A DNA stretch of 48,780 nucleotides from Bacillota bacterium (GCA_029006195.1 JAQXGH010000010.1:1-48780), one strand, 5' to 3'; positions 1 to 8,261 are shown, counted from the first letter of the stretch. Notes: generated from the sequence alone by a model not told the origin. Program-made: numbers and translations.

Positions 1-47
1 TTTGAGTTGAGCTCTGTCAACTTAAAAACTCCACAACAACTTGACAC

Positions 48-530
48 CGTCCGAATGCTATAACGTGTTGCCGAATTTTAATAAGTATGCTAATGTTTCT
101 GTTTTCAGTATTTTCACCCGAATTATATGTCTGCTATCTGCTTGCGGGTATTTCCGATATGATTGACGGCACGATAGCACGGAAACTTGGTACAAGCAGT
201 AAATTTGGAGAGAAACTGGATACCGCGGCTGATTTTGTTTTTGCTGCAGCAGCGTTATTTAAACTGTTACCGGTAATGAAAATCAGTATGGCTATCTGGA
301 TTTGGATAGGCTTGATCGCAGTAATAAAGCTAATCAATATTATATCTGGCTTTGTGGTGCAAAAGCGATTTGTGACAGTTCATTCTTTGGCTAATAAAAT
401 CACAGGTGCTGTGTTATTTGCCTTGCCGCTTACTCTATCGTTGATTGATGATTCGTATTCAGCTATTTTTGTGTGTCTGGTGGCAACTTTTGCAGCGATA
501 CAAGAGGGACATATTATAAGGAGTCAATGA
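48..530 (+). pseudogene. CDP-alcohol phosphatidyltransferase, 5' end damaged
   Basis: Integral membrane enzyme of the CDP-alcohol phosphatidyltransferase family, which moves a phosphatidyl group from CDP-diacylglycerol to an alcohol during phospholipid synthesis. From the ATG at 87 the protein is 147 residues and carries the complete family motif D-G-x2-A-R-x8-G-x3-D-x3-D (D27, G28, A31, R32, G41, D45, D49), followed by several hydrophobic segments. The frame stays open upstream to a TGA at 42-44, and codons 48-86 read RPNAITCCRILIS, which looks like the usual N-terminal block of the family. No ATG, GTG or TTG lies in that stretch, and no good ribosome binding site precedes ATG 87. I infer that the 5' end has been lost or frameshifted; translation from 87 would drop the first helix. 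The exact alcohol substrate cannot be told. Confidence 0.6.
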
Positions 531-720
531 ACCGAAACAGATAGAACTGTTCACACTGGACAAATATCGGTGATTCGGTTCAGTACATTAAAGGCGGGAA
601 GATGGAAATTGGAATGCTTGTAAAAAGCTTTTGACATTGCCAAAAGGAGCCATTGTCAAACTACTTTGATAGCGAAATGAGCAGACTTTGATTAGGATAT
701 GCTTACAAGGAGGTGACGAG
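531..720 (+). other. Gap with short broken reading frames
   Basis: About 190 bases between the phosphatidyltransferase and the XRE regulator. Short peptide-like pieces appear in more than one frame (for example PKQIELFTLDKYR near 534-572 and GDSVQYIKGGKMEIGML near 569-620), each ended by a stop. This is the look of a decayed gene, but I cannot name the parent. The last 13 bases hold the ribosome binding site of the next gene (AAGGAGGTGA at 708-717). Confidence 0.35.
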
Positions 721-1308
721 ATGGAACTCGGAAAGCAAATTAGGAAATATCGTCAGGAAGCACAATTATCTCAAGAGGATCTTGCAAGTCGAGTTTACGT
801 ATCCAGACAGACAATCTCAAATTGGGAGAATGATAAGAGTTATCCGGATGTAAGCAGCTTGGTTTTGCTGAGTGAAATCTTTCAAATCTCACTTGATGAA
901 ATGATCAAAGGAGATATTGAAACTATGAAAGAGGTTATCAAAAAAGAAGAAATCGAAAAAATGAATCGCTATGGAGTTATTTATACCTTGCTGTTAATAG
1001 GGACAGCTGTGTCGGCAGTTCCACTGTTCATGTGGCTTGGCCACTTGGCAATAATTCCATGGGGAATGATTTTTGCGTGCGCAATGGTTTATGCTTTTAA
1101 AATCGAAAAAGTGAAGAAAGATAATGATGTGCATACATATAGAGAAATTGTCGCCTTCTCAGAGGGTAAACTGCTAGATGATATTCAAAAACAGCGTGAG
1201 ATTGGCAAGCGCCCTTATCAGAGGTTACTTTTGGTGGTTGGCTGTGCTGTAATATCTTTTGTGGTGTGTGTTCTCATCGGTCTTATAATGAATCTCTTTT
1301 TAAGCTAA
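721..1308 (+). CDS. XRE-family HTH regulator with membrane segments
   Basis: DNA-binding regulator of 195 residues. Residues 1-60 form a typical Cro/C1 helix-turn-helix domain (LGKQIRKYR, then LSQEDLA, VSRQTISNWE). Hydrophobic stretches follow at about 85-127 and 169-194, so the protein is probably anchored in the membrane with the DNA-binding domain in the cytoplasm, an architecture common in Firmicutes. I chose ATG 721 over an in-frame ATG at 688 because AAGGAGGTGA sits at 708-717, four bases upstream, and because the domain starts exactly there. The target genes are unknown; such regulators often control neighbouring or own transcription. The flanking genes are damaged, so the original partner may be gone. 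Confidence 0.8.
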   Translation: MELGKQIRKYRQEAQLSQEDLASRVYVSRQTISNWENDKSYPDVSSLVLLSEIFQISLDEMIKGDIETMKEVIKKEEIEKMNRYGVIYTLLLIGTAVSAVPLFMWLGHLAIIPWGMIFACAMVYAFKIEKVKKDNDVHTYREIVAFSEGKLLDDIQKQREIGKRPYQRLLLVVGCAVISFVVCVLIGLIMNLFLS

Positions 1309-1329
1309 ATTTAATGCGTTAAATTTTAG
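1305..1329 (+). terminator. AT-rich hairpin after the XRE gene
   Basis: CTAAATTTAA (1305-1314) pairs with TTAAATTTTAG (1319-1329) around a TGCG loop with one bulged base, and overlaps the stop codon of the XRE gene. It is AT-rich and has only a short T run, so it would be a weak terminator at best. Confidence 0.35.
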
Positions 1330-1449
1330 TTTATTGAAGGCTCTAAAGGAAGAAAAGGAGAATAAGAAGGTGGTGCTGGTATCTCACAGAAAGTCTACTA
1401 TGTGTATTGCACAGAAAGTTTATTCGGCGGAACATGGGAGGGTAAACTG

Positions 1450-1794
1450 ATGCGAAAAGACATCATAACCAAACGGGAGCGTGAAAAGGAAATTGTGTCT
1501 CAGATGATAGCCCTTTATTGCAAAAGGAAACATGGAAACAGAAATGGGCTATGTGCACAATGTAAAGAATTAGAGGCTTATGCAAAAATGCGCAGCGACA
1601 AATGTCCTTTTATGGAGGCTAAAACATTTTGTTCCAACTGCAGGGTACATTGTTATCAGCCTGCCATGAGAGAAAAAATCAGAGAAGTAATGAGGTTTTC
1701 GGGACCCAGGATGATCTTCACGCATCCGATAATTGCGATAAAACATGTGATTGAAACAAAAAAAGAAAAGAAACGATTGGATAAAGAAGCATGA
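1450..1794 (+). CDS. YgbA-type cysteine-rich protein (nitrous oxide-stimulated promoter family)
   Basis: Small 114-residue protein that matches, from memory of the family, the YgbA/'nitrous oxide-stimulated promoter' family (Pfam PF11756), whose E. coli member is induced under nitrosative stress. The visible pattern is YCKRKH, then CAQC, KCPF, and C-x2-C-x3-C (CSNCRVHC), a cluster of seven cysteines that suggests metal binding. It ends with the conserved block GPRMIFTHPIIAIKH. The frame runs upstream to 1402, but ATG 1450 follows a GGGAGGG stretch (1436-1442) and matches the family's start, so I use it. The stop overlaps a new ATG at 1791 that begins only a 12-residue frame. Function is not established; a role in the nitrosative stress response is inference from the family. 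Confidence 0.75.
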   Translation: MRKDIITKREREKEIVSQMIALYCKRKHGNRNGLCAQCKELEAYAKMRSDKCPFMEAKTFCSNCRVHCYQPAMREKIREVMRFSGPRMIFTHPIIAIKHVIETKKEKKRLDKEA

Positions 1795-1821
1795 CAATAA
1801 AGAAAATACTTTATAGACTAT

Positions 1822-2074
1822 TCAAATAAGTCAACTTTTAATTGGATTTCGGTTATTCGCTTGCTGGATTATGTTTCCAAAGAAGACTTTGAATGGGCAG
1901 TTAAGACTGCAGAAAAGAAGAAAAAGATTGACTGTTCATCGGCAGAATTTTTGACTATTGATGAGGGGATATACCGACAAACGGTTGCATCACGAAATAT
2001 ATATGTCGGATGCCCGAAAGGTGCCGTCTGAAAAATGGAAAACCGTTATTAGACACCCGATAAGAAAAGCGTGA
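1822..2074 (+). pseudogene. GyrI-like small-molecule-binding protein, frameshifted and internally deleted
   Basis: No open frame covers this stretch, but two frames together read as the C-terminal part of a GyrI-like (SOUL/Rob-type ligand-binding) domain. From 1831 one frame reads STFNWISVIR, then YVSKEDFEWAV and CSSAEFLTIDEG up to about 1965. After about 1975 a second frame reads DKRLHHEIYMSDARK and EKWKTVIRHPIRKA, ending at TGA 2072-2074. In intact relatives a segment of a few dozen residues containing the 'GPYDxEPAT' block lies between these parts, and it is missing here. The N-terminal half of the gene is also absent. I read this as a dead remnant left by at least one internal deletion plus a frameshift. 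Confidence 0.7.
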
Positions 2075-2091
2075 AACTTTGATTTAATGGA

Positions 2092-3090
2092 ATGGGGGGA
2101 ATTGTCATAACTGAAGTTAGAGCAAGAGTAATATCTCAAGAAAAAGGACTTTATAAAATATTCTATGATGGGCAGGAAAACTGGGCCGAGGTGTCCGGCA
2201 AATACAGATATGAAACAACTACAGTATCCGATTTTCCGGAGGTTGGCGATTATGTTGTTGCAAGTTGGCCGAATGACGGAAGTCGTTCGATAATAACTAA
2301 TTTGTTTCCTCGAAAGAGTGTGTTTATAAGAAAAGCGGCAGGCACCGATAATCAGGAACAGGTGGTCGCCTCAAATATCGACACGGTATTTTTATGTATG
2401 TCCCTTAACAATGATTTCAATATTCGCCGTTTAGAGAGATATGTGGCATTGTCTTGGGATTCGGGCGCAACCCCCGTTGTGGTTCTTACCAAAACCGATT
2501 TATGTGAAAATATCGAAGCAAAGATTTTAGAAGTACAAGGCATTGCAAGAGGTGTTGATGTTATCACCGTATCATCAAAGAACAATGATTTTGATGCAGT
2601 GAATCGTTATCTTGTGCCTGACAAAACGGTTGCTTTTCTCGGCTCATCCGGTGTTGGAAAGTCAACCTTAATTAATAAGATTATCGGTGAGGATATTATA
2701 GAAACCGCAGATATCAGAGCAGACGACAAAGGAAGGCACACTACAACACACAGAGAACTGATTATGTTAAAAAACGGCGCCTGCGTCATTGATACACCGG
2801 GAATGAGAGAACTTGGAATGTGGAATAACGAATCAGGACTTAATGAAGTCTTTTCTGATATAGAAGAACTGTTTTCTCAGTGTCGCTTTTCGGATTGTAC
2901 CCATACTTGCGAGCCTGGTTGTGCGGTTTTAGAGGCACTAAAAGACGGAACCTTGTCACAAGACCGCTGGAATTCATACCAAAAACTAACCGCAGAGAAT
3001 AAATATGCCACTAACGAGAGTGAGTACATGCAAGAAAAAAGGATGAAGCTTAAAGAGATTGCTAAGATCAATAAACAAAGAAATAAATAA
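2092..3090 (+). CDS. rsgA: Ribosome small subunit-dependent GTPase A (RsgA-like), short N terminus
   Basis: Circularly permuted GTPase that helps late maturation of the 30S subunit. Of 332 residues, the first ~75 form the OB-fold, with WAEVSGKYRYE and a PRKSVFIRKAAG linker. The G motifs then come in permuted order: TKTD (G4), GSSGVGKS (G1), TTTHREL (G2) and DTPGMRELG (G3). The C terminus has the zinc-binding pattern C-x5-H-x-C-x5-C in CRFSDCTHTCEPGC. Family members normally carry about 20-35 further residues before the OB-fold, and these are missing. A TGA lies just upstream at 2080-2082, and no clear ribosome binding site precedes ATG 2092. The gene begins 18 bases after a pseudogene, so its 5' end may have been trimmed by the same deletion. 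The catalytic core is intact. Confidence 0.8.
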   Translation: MGGIVITEVRARVISQEKGLYKIFYDGQENWAEVSGKYRYETTTVSDFPEVGDYVVASWPNDGSRSIITNLFPRKSVFIRKAAGTDNQEQVVASNIDTVFLCMSLNNDFNIRRLERYVALSWDSGATPVVVLTKTDLCENIEAKILEVQGIARGVDVITVSSKNNDFDAVNRYLVPDKTVAFLGSSGVGKSTLINKIIGEDIIETADIRADDKGRHTTTHRELIMLKNGACVIDTPGMRELGMWNNESGLNEVFSDIEELFSQCRFSDCTHTCEPGCAVLEALKDGTLSQDRWNSYQKLTAENKYATNESEYMQEKRMKLKEIAKINKQRNK

Positions 3091-3194
3091 ATTTTTTCTG
3101 TTGGTGGTGATTGAGTAGATATTCTTACTCGCACTTTTGACGGTGGCAAGTATGCGGTTTATATTCTTAGTGGGATAGATTTCTTTGCACCTGA

Positions 3195-3473
3195 CAAAAA
3201 AGACAGTTTGGGGTTTGTATGTATCTTGAACAGAGTGCTATTGAGAAAGTGCTACAAAATCTTTCTTCCTTGGCTGCAAATGGTTCTGATCTGATATTTG
3301 ATTATGCAGATGACAGCCTGTTCCAGGCTGAGGAGAGGCGGGTACAGAATATGATCGCTATGGCGAAAGCCGGCGATGAGGAAATGAAGTCATGCTTCGA
3401 CCAAATGAGTTTAGAACGCATGCTGTCTGCTTTTGAGCATATAAACTACGTACATGCGGTTTTAAGGAAATAA
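3195..3473 (+). pseudogene. SAM-dependent methyltransferase remnant (leucine carboxyl methyltransferase family)
   Basis: An 84-residue frame from ATG 3219 (in-frame reading extends a little upstream as QFGVC) corresponds to the second half of a class I methyltransferase of the PF04072 type. GVxMYLEQ is the end of the motif that normally reads 'EGVLMYL', followed by GSDLIFDYADD and RVQNMIAMAKAGDEEM. The sequence then jumps from LERMLS to AFEHINYVHAVLRK, which is the usual C-terminal tail. The material that should separate them, several tens of residues, is missing. The SAM-binding N-terminal half is absent too. The frame is open but cannot encode a working enzyme. Bases 3091-3194 hold no gene I recognise. 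Confidence 0.6.
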
Positions 3474-3547
3474 ACATAAGATAAATTTGTGTTTTTCGTA
3501 GATGTAATTTATTATAATAAAAAAATTATAGGAAAGGTTGTTATTTT

Positions 3548-4066
3548 ATGGGAACAAAAATAGAAGTAATCGTAGCTGATCTTACAAAAGTTAATACCGT
3601 AGAAGCGATCGTAAATGCTGCTAATGAGTCACTGCTTGGTGGCGGCGGCGTGGATGGCGCTATTCATAGAGCTGCAGGTCCTAAGCTTCTGGAAGAATGT
3701 CGCACACTTAACGGTTGCAGAACAGGAGAAGCTAAGATTACTGGAGCATATAATCTGCCATGTAAGCATGTGATCCATACTGTTGGACCAATATGGCGAG
3801 GCGGAAACAGCAATGAAGAGCAGCTGCTTTATAATGCTTATTACAATTCACTTACAGTCGCTAAGGATAATGGTATCCGCAAGGTGGCTTTCCCATCAAT
3901 TTCTACGGGAGTTTATAGATATCCTTTTAAGGCTGCAGCCAAGGTTGCTACAAAGGCAGTTAAGGATTTTTGTGGTCAGAATCCGGATGCATTGGATTAC
4001 GTTTGCTGGACTGTTCTTACTGAAGAAAATAAAGCAATCTACGATAATGCGATTTTAGAAGGTTAA
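3548..4066 (+). CDS. Macro-domain protein, O-acetyl-ADP-ribose deacetylase type
   Basis: A single macro domain filling all 172 residues, as in YmdB-like deacetylases that bind ADP-ribose and remove O-acetyl or mono-ADP-ribosyl groups. Visible motifs are [20 protein letters not shown] (21-40), which holds the ADP-ribose-binding Asn and Gly loop, [10 protein letters not shown], and [12 protein letters not shown]. It is the first gene of a tight operon with PhzF, an MBL hydrolase and an alpha/beta hydrolase. A likely -10 box TATAAT lies at 3513-3518, but I see no good -35. The ribosome binding site AGGAAAGG (3530-3537) is rather far from the ATG. The physiological substrate is unknown; the fold assignment is secure. 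Confidence 0.9.
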   Translation: MGTKIEVIVADLTKVNTVEAIVNAANESLLGGGGVDGAIHRAAGPKLLEECRTLNGCRTGEAKITGAYNLPCKHVIHTVGPIWRGGNSNEEQLLYNAYYNSLTVAKDNGIRKVAFPSISTGVYRYPFKAAAKVATKAVKDFCGQNPDALDYVCWTVLTEENKAIYDNAILEG

Positions 4067-4105
4067 ATATATCAATTTGAAATTATTAAATAGCAGGGGA
4101 CTAAT

Positions 4106-4891
4106 ATGAAACAGTATATCGTAGATGCATTCACAGGAGAGCCTTTTTCAGGAAATCCTGCAGCTGTATGCGTAATGGATAAATGGCCGACAGATGAGGC
4201 AATGATGAAGCTGGCAATGGAGAATAATCTTTCGGAAACAGCTTTTATAGTTAAGGAAGAAGCTGGATATCACCTGCGCTGGTTCACGCCAGGCACAGAA
4301 GTCGAACTCTGCGGACACGCGACACTGGCGTCGTCTTTCGTAATCCTTAACTTCTATGATAAGGATAGCGATGAAGTGAGATTCAATACGCTAAGCGGTC
4401 AGCTGATAATAAAGCGAAAGGGTGATTTATACGAGATGAATTTCCCAACATATGAGCTTAATGAAATTCCAGTAACAGAGGATATGGAGAAAGCCTTTGG
4501 CGCAAAACCTACAAAAGCTGTATTAGGTCTCGACCTGGTATGTATATTTGATGATGAAGACACAGTTAGAAATATGGTGCCTGACCAGACTCTGCTGATG
4601 AATATACCTGGAAGAATACAGAATGCTACAGCTCGCGGTAGTGAAACTGATTGTGTTTCCAGAAGCTTTTGCCCTAAACTGGCAATTCCAGAAGATCCTG
4701 TATGCGGTTCTGCTCACTGTCAGATCGCTGATTACTGGGCTAAGGAGCTTGGCAAGGAGGAAATCTTCGCATATCAGGCTTCAAAGAGAGGTGGATACCT
4801 TCGCTGTCAGCCTCAGGATGGAGGCAGAATAGCGCTGAGAGGACAGGCTGCACTTGTAGGAATAACAGAAATAGTGGCAGAATTGAGGTAA
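4106..4891 (+). CDS. PhzF-family isomerase/epimerase
   Basis: Protein of 261 residues with the two-lobed PhzF fold (diaminopimelate epimerase-like). The N terminus (QYIVDAFTGEPFSGNPAAV) and Glu44 in NLSETAF match the family, where this Glu is the proton-shuttling residue of true PhzF. Further marks are RWFTPGTEVELCGHATLA and, in the second lobe, DPVCGSAH and KRGGYLRCQ. The name phenazine biosynthesis is historical; most clostridial members are stand-alone proteins of unknown substrate and no other phenazine gene is near. It follows the macro-domain gene by 39 bases and ends 3 bases before the MBL hydrolase, so the genes are co-transcribed. Function is limited to a predicted isomerase. Confidence 0.88.
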   Translation: MKQYIVDAFTGEPFSGNPAAVCVMDKWPTDEAMMKLAMENNLSETAFIVKEEAGYHLRWFTPGTEVELCGHATLASSFVILNFYDKDSDEVRFNTLSGQLIIKRKGDLYEMNFPTYELNEIPVTEDMEKAFGAKPTKAVLGLDLVCIFDDEDTVRNMVPDQTLLMNIPGRIQNATARGSETDCVSRSFCPKLAIPEDPVCGSAHCQIADYWAKELGKEEIFAYQASKRGGYLRCQPQDGGRIALRGQAALVGITEIVAELR

Positions 4892-4894
4892 TTT

Positions 4895-5713
4895 ATGCAA
4901 ACAAAATTAACTGTAGTTGTAGATAATATCGCATATGGCGATATGCTGGGAGAATGGGGCCTGGCTATTCACATAGAACACAATGGTAAGATAATCATGG
5001 CAGATGTGGGGGCATCGGAGCTTTTCGCAGATAACATGAAGAAACTTGGGTTTGATATAGCAGACGTGGATTATGCTACTTTAAGTCATGCTCATTATGA
5101 CCACGCGGGCGGTATGCCTAGATTCTTCAAAGAAAACAGCAAGGCTAAATTCTACGTTAGAGAAACAACGCAGGCTAACTGCTATGCCAGGAAATTCCTC
5201 TTTCGTAAGTATATAGGAATTCCTAAGAATGTATTAAAGGATTATCCTGACAGAATCGAAATCGTAAGCGGAGATTATAGCCTTTGCGAAGGAGCTTACC
5301 TTATTCCACATAAAACACAGGGCCTTGAAGCGATAGGAAAAAGAGAGCTGATGTTCCAGAAAACTACCAGAGGTTGGAAACCGGATAATTTCTCACACGA
5401 GCAGAGTCTGGTACTTGATACAGATAAGGGCCTTGTTATCATAAACTGCTGCTCACATGGCGGAGCTGTTAATATCATAAACGAGGTTGCTCAGACTTTT
5501 CCTGACAAACATGTTTATGGAATCATAGGCGGATTCCATCTGTTTAATAAGTCAGATGATGAAGTGAGAGCGGTGGCTGAGAAAATCAAAGAGACCGGTA
5601 TAGATTTTGTTTGTACTGGACATTGTACTAAAGAAAGAGCGTATAATGTACTTAAAGAAACGCTTGGAGATAATCTTTGCCAGCTAAGAGTTGGGCTTGA
5701 GATGGTATTTTAA
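4895..5713 (+). CDS. MBL-fold metallo-hydrolase (COG1237 type)
   Basis: Metallo-beta-lactamase-fold protein of 272 residues. The metal-binding signature is SHAHYDHAGG (H65, H67, D69, H70), with later metal ligands likely in NCCSHGG and CTGHCT. The block FSHEQSLVLDTDKGLVII is typical of the COG1237 family, which includes archaeal enzymes of methanopterin synthesis and many bacterial proteins of unknown role. No tetrahydromethanopterin pathway is expected here, so the archaeal name should not be transferred. It is the third gene of the macro-PhzF-MBL-hydrolase operon, 3 bases after PhzF and 10 bases before the next gene. Its substrate is unknown. Confidence 0.85.
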   Translation: MQTKLTVVVDNIAYGDMLGEWGLAIHIEHNGKIIMADVGASELFADNMKKLGFDIADVDYATLSHAHYDHAGGMPRFFKENSKAKFYVRETTQANCYARKFLFRKYIGIPKNVLKDYPDRIEIVSGDYSLCEGAYLIPHKTQGLEAIGKRELMFQKTTRGWKPDNFSHEQSLVLDTDKGLVIINCCSHGGAVNIINEVAQTFPDKHVYGIIGGFHLFNKSDDEVRAVAEKIKETGIDFVCTGHCTKERAYNVLKETLGDNLCQLRVGLEMVF

Positions 5714-5723
5714 GGAGACATAA

Positions 5724-6485
5724 ATGATTGCTAAATTATTTGATATAAATGTGCCGGGACACAGTATTAAGTGCAAACTTTACTGCAATGAGCCTCGAAA
5801 TATTAATGAGTTTGTACTATCTTTGCACGGCTTTGCAGGACATAGAGAAAATGGTGCTGCCGAAAAGTTCGCGGTCAAGCTTTTGTCAAAGACCAAGAAG
5901 ACTGGTGTAATAACCTTTGATCTTCCGGCTCATGGCAGTGATGTTACTAAAATCATTAGCCTTGATGCGTGCGAAAATTACATAAATATTGTACGTAATT
6001 ACTTGAAGGAGCAGTATGACGATCCTAAGGTTTCGGTTTATGCGACTAGTTTCGGTGGATACCTGACTCTTAGATATCTGGATATGAATGGTAATCCATT
6101 CGATAAAATCGCACTTAGATGTCCGGCTGTAACAATGTTTCAGGCAGCAACGTCGAATATGATAACTGAGAAAAACTGGACTGAGCTAAAAAAGGGAAGG
6201 CCAGCATCCATAGGATTTGATAGGAAGGTCACTATAGACCAGCATTTCCTTGATGAGGTTAGGAACTATGATGTAACCAAACGCGATTTCATGGATTTTG
6301 CGGATGACATGCTCATAATTCACGGCACTAAGGATGAAGTTATTCCGTTTGATGTATCAAAGAAATTCGCGGAGGATAATGTGATCGAGTTTATAGCTGT
6401 AGAAAAGGCAGACCACAGATTTCAAAATCCTGACTGCATGAATGAGGCAATTGCCGAGATGATTAAATTCCTCAATATGAAATAA
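5724..6485 (+). CDS. Alpha/beta hydrolase
   Basis: Serine hydrolase of 253 residues with the alpha/beta-hydrolase fold. LHGFAGH (34-40) forms the oxyanion region. The nucleophile is S109 in ATSFGG, and the acid D204 (HGTKDEVIPF) and base H231 (ADHRF) complete the catalytic triad in the expected order. There is no signal peptide, so it acts in the cytoplasm. It is the last gene of the four-gene operon, with the ribosome binding site AAGGAGA at 5712-5718 overlapping the end of the previous gene. A strong hairpin follows the stop. Family members include esterases, lipases and acyl-transferring enzymes; the substrate cannot be predicted. Confidence 0.85.
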   Translation: MIAKLFDINVPGHSIKCKLYCNEPRNINEFVLSLHGFAGHRENGAAEKFAVKLLSKTKKTGVITFDLPAHGSDVTKIISLDACENYINIVRNYLKEQYDDPKVSVYATSFGGYLTLRYLDMNGNPFDKIALRCPAVTMFQAATSNMITEKNWTELKKGRPASIGFDRKVTIDQHFLDEVRNYDVTKRDFMDFADDMLIIHGTKDEVIPFDVSKKFAEDNVIEFIAVEKADHRFQNPDCMNEAIAEMIKFLNMK

Positions 6486-6501
6486 ATTCTGATAAGTAAA
6501 A

Positions 6502-6529
6502 AAAGCAGCTGACTTATTTCAGCTGCTTT
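6502..6529. terminator. Bidirectional terminator between convergent genes
   Basis: A perfect 11-bp stem, AAAGCAGCTGA (6502-6512) with TCAGCTGCTTT (6519-6529), around a 6-base loop. The A run before it and the T-rich end after it allow termination from both sides: the hydrolase operon on the plus strand and the acyl-CoA synthetase on the minus strand. Confidence 0.85.
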
Positions 6530-6558
6530 ATATAAAAAATACCTGAGTATGAGCTGGT

Positions 6559-8199
6559 TTATTGCTTCTCCTTGAGTTCGACCCTTCTTATTTTGCCGCT
6601 TATAGTCTTAGGCATTTCGTCTGCGAATTCTAAACTTGTGATCCACTTATAGCTTGCCAGGCTATTGTTAGTGAATTTAAGTATTTCGTTCCTTAATTCT
6701 TTAGTTTTCTCGTAGCCATCTGCTAGTATTACTGTTGCCTTGATGAGGTTGCCTCTTGTTTCATCAGGAACACCATAAACGGCACATTCCATAACAGCAG
6801 GATGCTGAATGAGAATGTTCTCGATTTCAAATGGGCCAACTCTGAAGCCTCTAGTTTTAATTAAATCGTCGACACGTCCAACATACCAGTAATATCCGTC
6901 CTCGTCAACCCATGCTGTATCCCCAGTATGATAAACGCCGCCTCTCCAAACGTGCTTATAAAGTTCATCATCACCGCAGTATCCCATAAAGATGCCGTGC
7001 TGATGTTTTGTTTTGTCTGGAATAACGACAAGTTCACCTGCTTCGCCTACTGGCAGTTCATTACAGTCAGAATCCACTATAGCCGTCCTATAGATAGGCG
7101 TAGGTTTTCCCATTGAGCCTGGCTTTGAAACTGAATTTGTCAGGTTAGCCAGCATAAGGACAGATTCAGTCTGCCCGAAACCTTCCATAAGGTTTAACCC
7201 TGTCTGTTCTTTAACTTTATTGAATACCTCAGGATTTAATGCTTCACCAGCTGTTGTGATATGTTCGAGTGATGACAGATCATACTTATCCATACCATAT
7301 TTAACAAAGTATCTGTATACTGTTGGAGGTGCGCAGAAACTTGTGATTTTAAATTCTGAAATCAGACTGAGTAGCTTAGTAGGTGAGAAAATGTCAAAGT
7401 CATAAACCATTACTGCACATCCACAAATCCACTGACCATATATCTTTCCCCATGATGCCTTGCCCCAACCGGTTTCGGATACTGTCAGGTGAAGGCCGCC
7501 TTCTTTAACATTCTGCCAGTGTCTGGCTGTGAGAATGTGTGAAATGGAATATGTGTGGTCATGAATAACCGCTTTAGGGTAGCCTGTAGTCCCTGATGTG
7601 AAGTATGTGATCATAGGCTCATATACGTTCGTAGGGATTCTTTCGAGCTCTTCGCTAGCGTTTTCCATTTCGGCTGTAAGATTGTTCACACCATCAAAAT
7701 CTTTTCTTACAGTAAAAATAGTTTCAAGCTGCGTGCACTGCTTTCTCGCTTCAAGAAGATTTTCAAGTGTATGTCCATCAGGTGTACCGATGACAGCCCT
7801 AATGTTAGCTGTCGTTACTCTATATGTAATGTCATCAACTTTAAGCATATGCGTTGCAGGAATAAGTACAGCTCCAAGCTTATGGAGAGCAACTGCAACG
7901 AACCAGTACTCGTAGTGTCTTTTGAGAATAACTAAAACGTTATCGCCTTTTTTTATTCCCTTTGCCTTAAATACGTTGGCGGCCTGGTTACTGAGTTTAC
8001 TGATTTCGCTAAATGTGAAGGTTCTATCGCCTATTTTAGGGTTTCGCCAAACCATAGCTAAAGTATCTGGAGCTTCTTTGGCGAATCTATCGACTACGTC
8101 ATAACCGAAGTTATAGTTGTCTGGATATTTTAGTTCGAAATTCTCGAGCTGTCCGTTCTCATTCCAGCTCTCGATTGAAAATTCATTATATAACTGCAT
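6559..8199 (-). CDS. AMP-forming acyl-CoA synthetase
   Basis: Adenylate-forming enzyme of 546 residues that would activate a carboxylic acid to an acyl-adenylate and then to an acyl-CoA. The ANL-superfamily motifs are all present: the phosphate loop TSGTTGYPKA (201-210), GFGQTE, YHTGDTAWVDEDGYYWYVGR with the adenosine-binding Asp, the hinge region DLIKTRGFRVG, and PKTISGKIRR with the catalytic Lys536. Overall it resembles acetyl-/medium-chain (ACSM-type) ligases rather than the longer Acs. The acid is unknown. It stands alone on the minus strand, with AGAAGGGAA as ribosome binding site just before the ATG. A short palindrome lies about 50 bases upstream. Confidence 0.85.
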   Translation of the reverse strand: MQLYNEFSIESWNENGQLENFELKYPDNYNFGYDVVDRFAKEAPDTLAMVWRNPKIGDRTFTFSEISKLSNQAANVFKAKGIKKGDNVLVILKRHYEYWFVAVALHKLGAVLIPATHMLKVDDITYRVTTANIRAVIGTPDGHTLENLLEARKQCTQLETIFTVRKDFDGVNNLTAEMENASEELERIPTNVYEPMITYFTSGTTGYPKAVIHDHTYSISHILTARHWQNVKEGGLHLTVSETGWGKASWGKIYGQWICGCAVMVYDFDIFSPTKLLSLISEFKITSFCAPPTVYRYFVKYGMDKYDLSSLEHITTAGEALNPEVFNKVKEQTGLNLMEGFGQTESVLMLANLTNSVSKPGSMGKPTPIYRTAIVDSDCNELPVGEAGELVVIPDKTKHQHGIFMGYCGDDELYKHVWRGGVYHTGDTAWVDEDGYYWYVGRVDDLIKTRGFRVGPFEIENILIQHPAVMECAVYGVPDETRGNLIKATVILADGYEKTKELRNEILKFTNNSLASYKWITSLEFADEMPKTISGKIRRVELKEKQ

Positions 8200-8249
8200 T
8201 ATAATTCCCTTCTCTTTGTAAATAATTGTTGTAGCGTAATCATTTTAAT

Positions 8250-8261
8250 CACATAAATGTG
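8250..8261. promoter_or_regulatory. Short palindrome upstream of the acyl-CoA synthetase
   Basis: CACAT-AA-ATGTG, a perfect 12-base palindrome with a 2-base centre, about 50 bases upstream of the minus-strand acyl-CoA synthetase start. It has the form of a dimeric repressor or activator site. I cannot assign the protein, and so short a palindrome can occur by chance. Confidence 0.3.

Noticed and set aside
3783-4058. 91-residue plus-strand frame inside the macro-domain gene
   Set aside because: Lies wholly inside a well-supported gene in another frame; no ribosome binding site and unusual composition.
4106-4891. Phenazine biosynthesis cluster
   Set aside because: Only the PhzF-fold protein is present; other phz genes are absent and the family name is historical.
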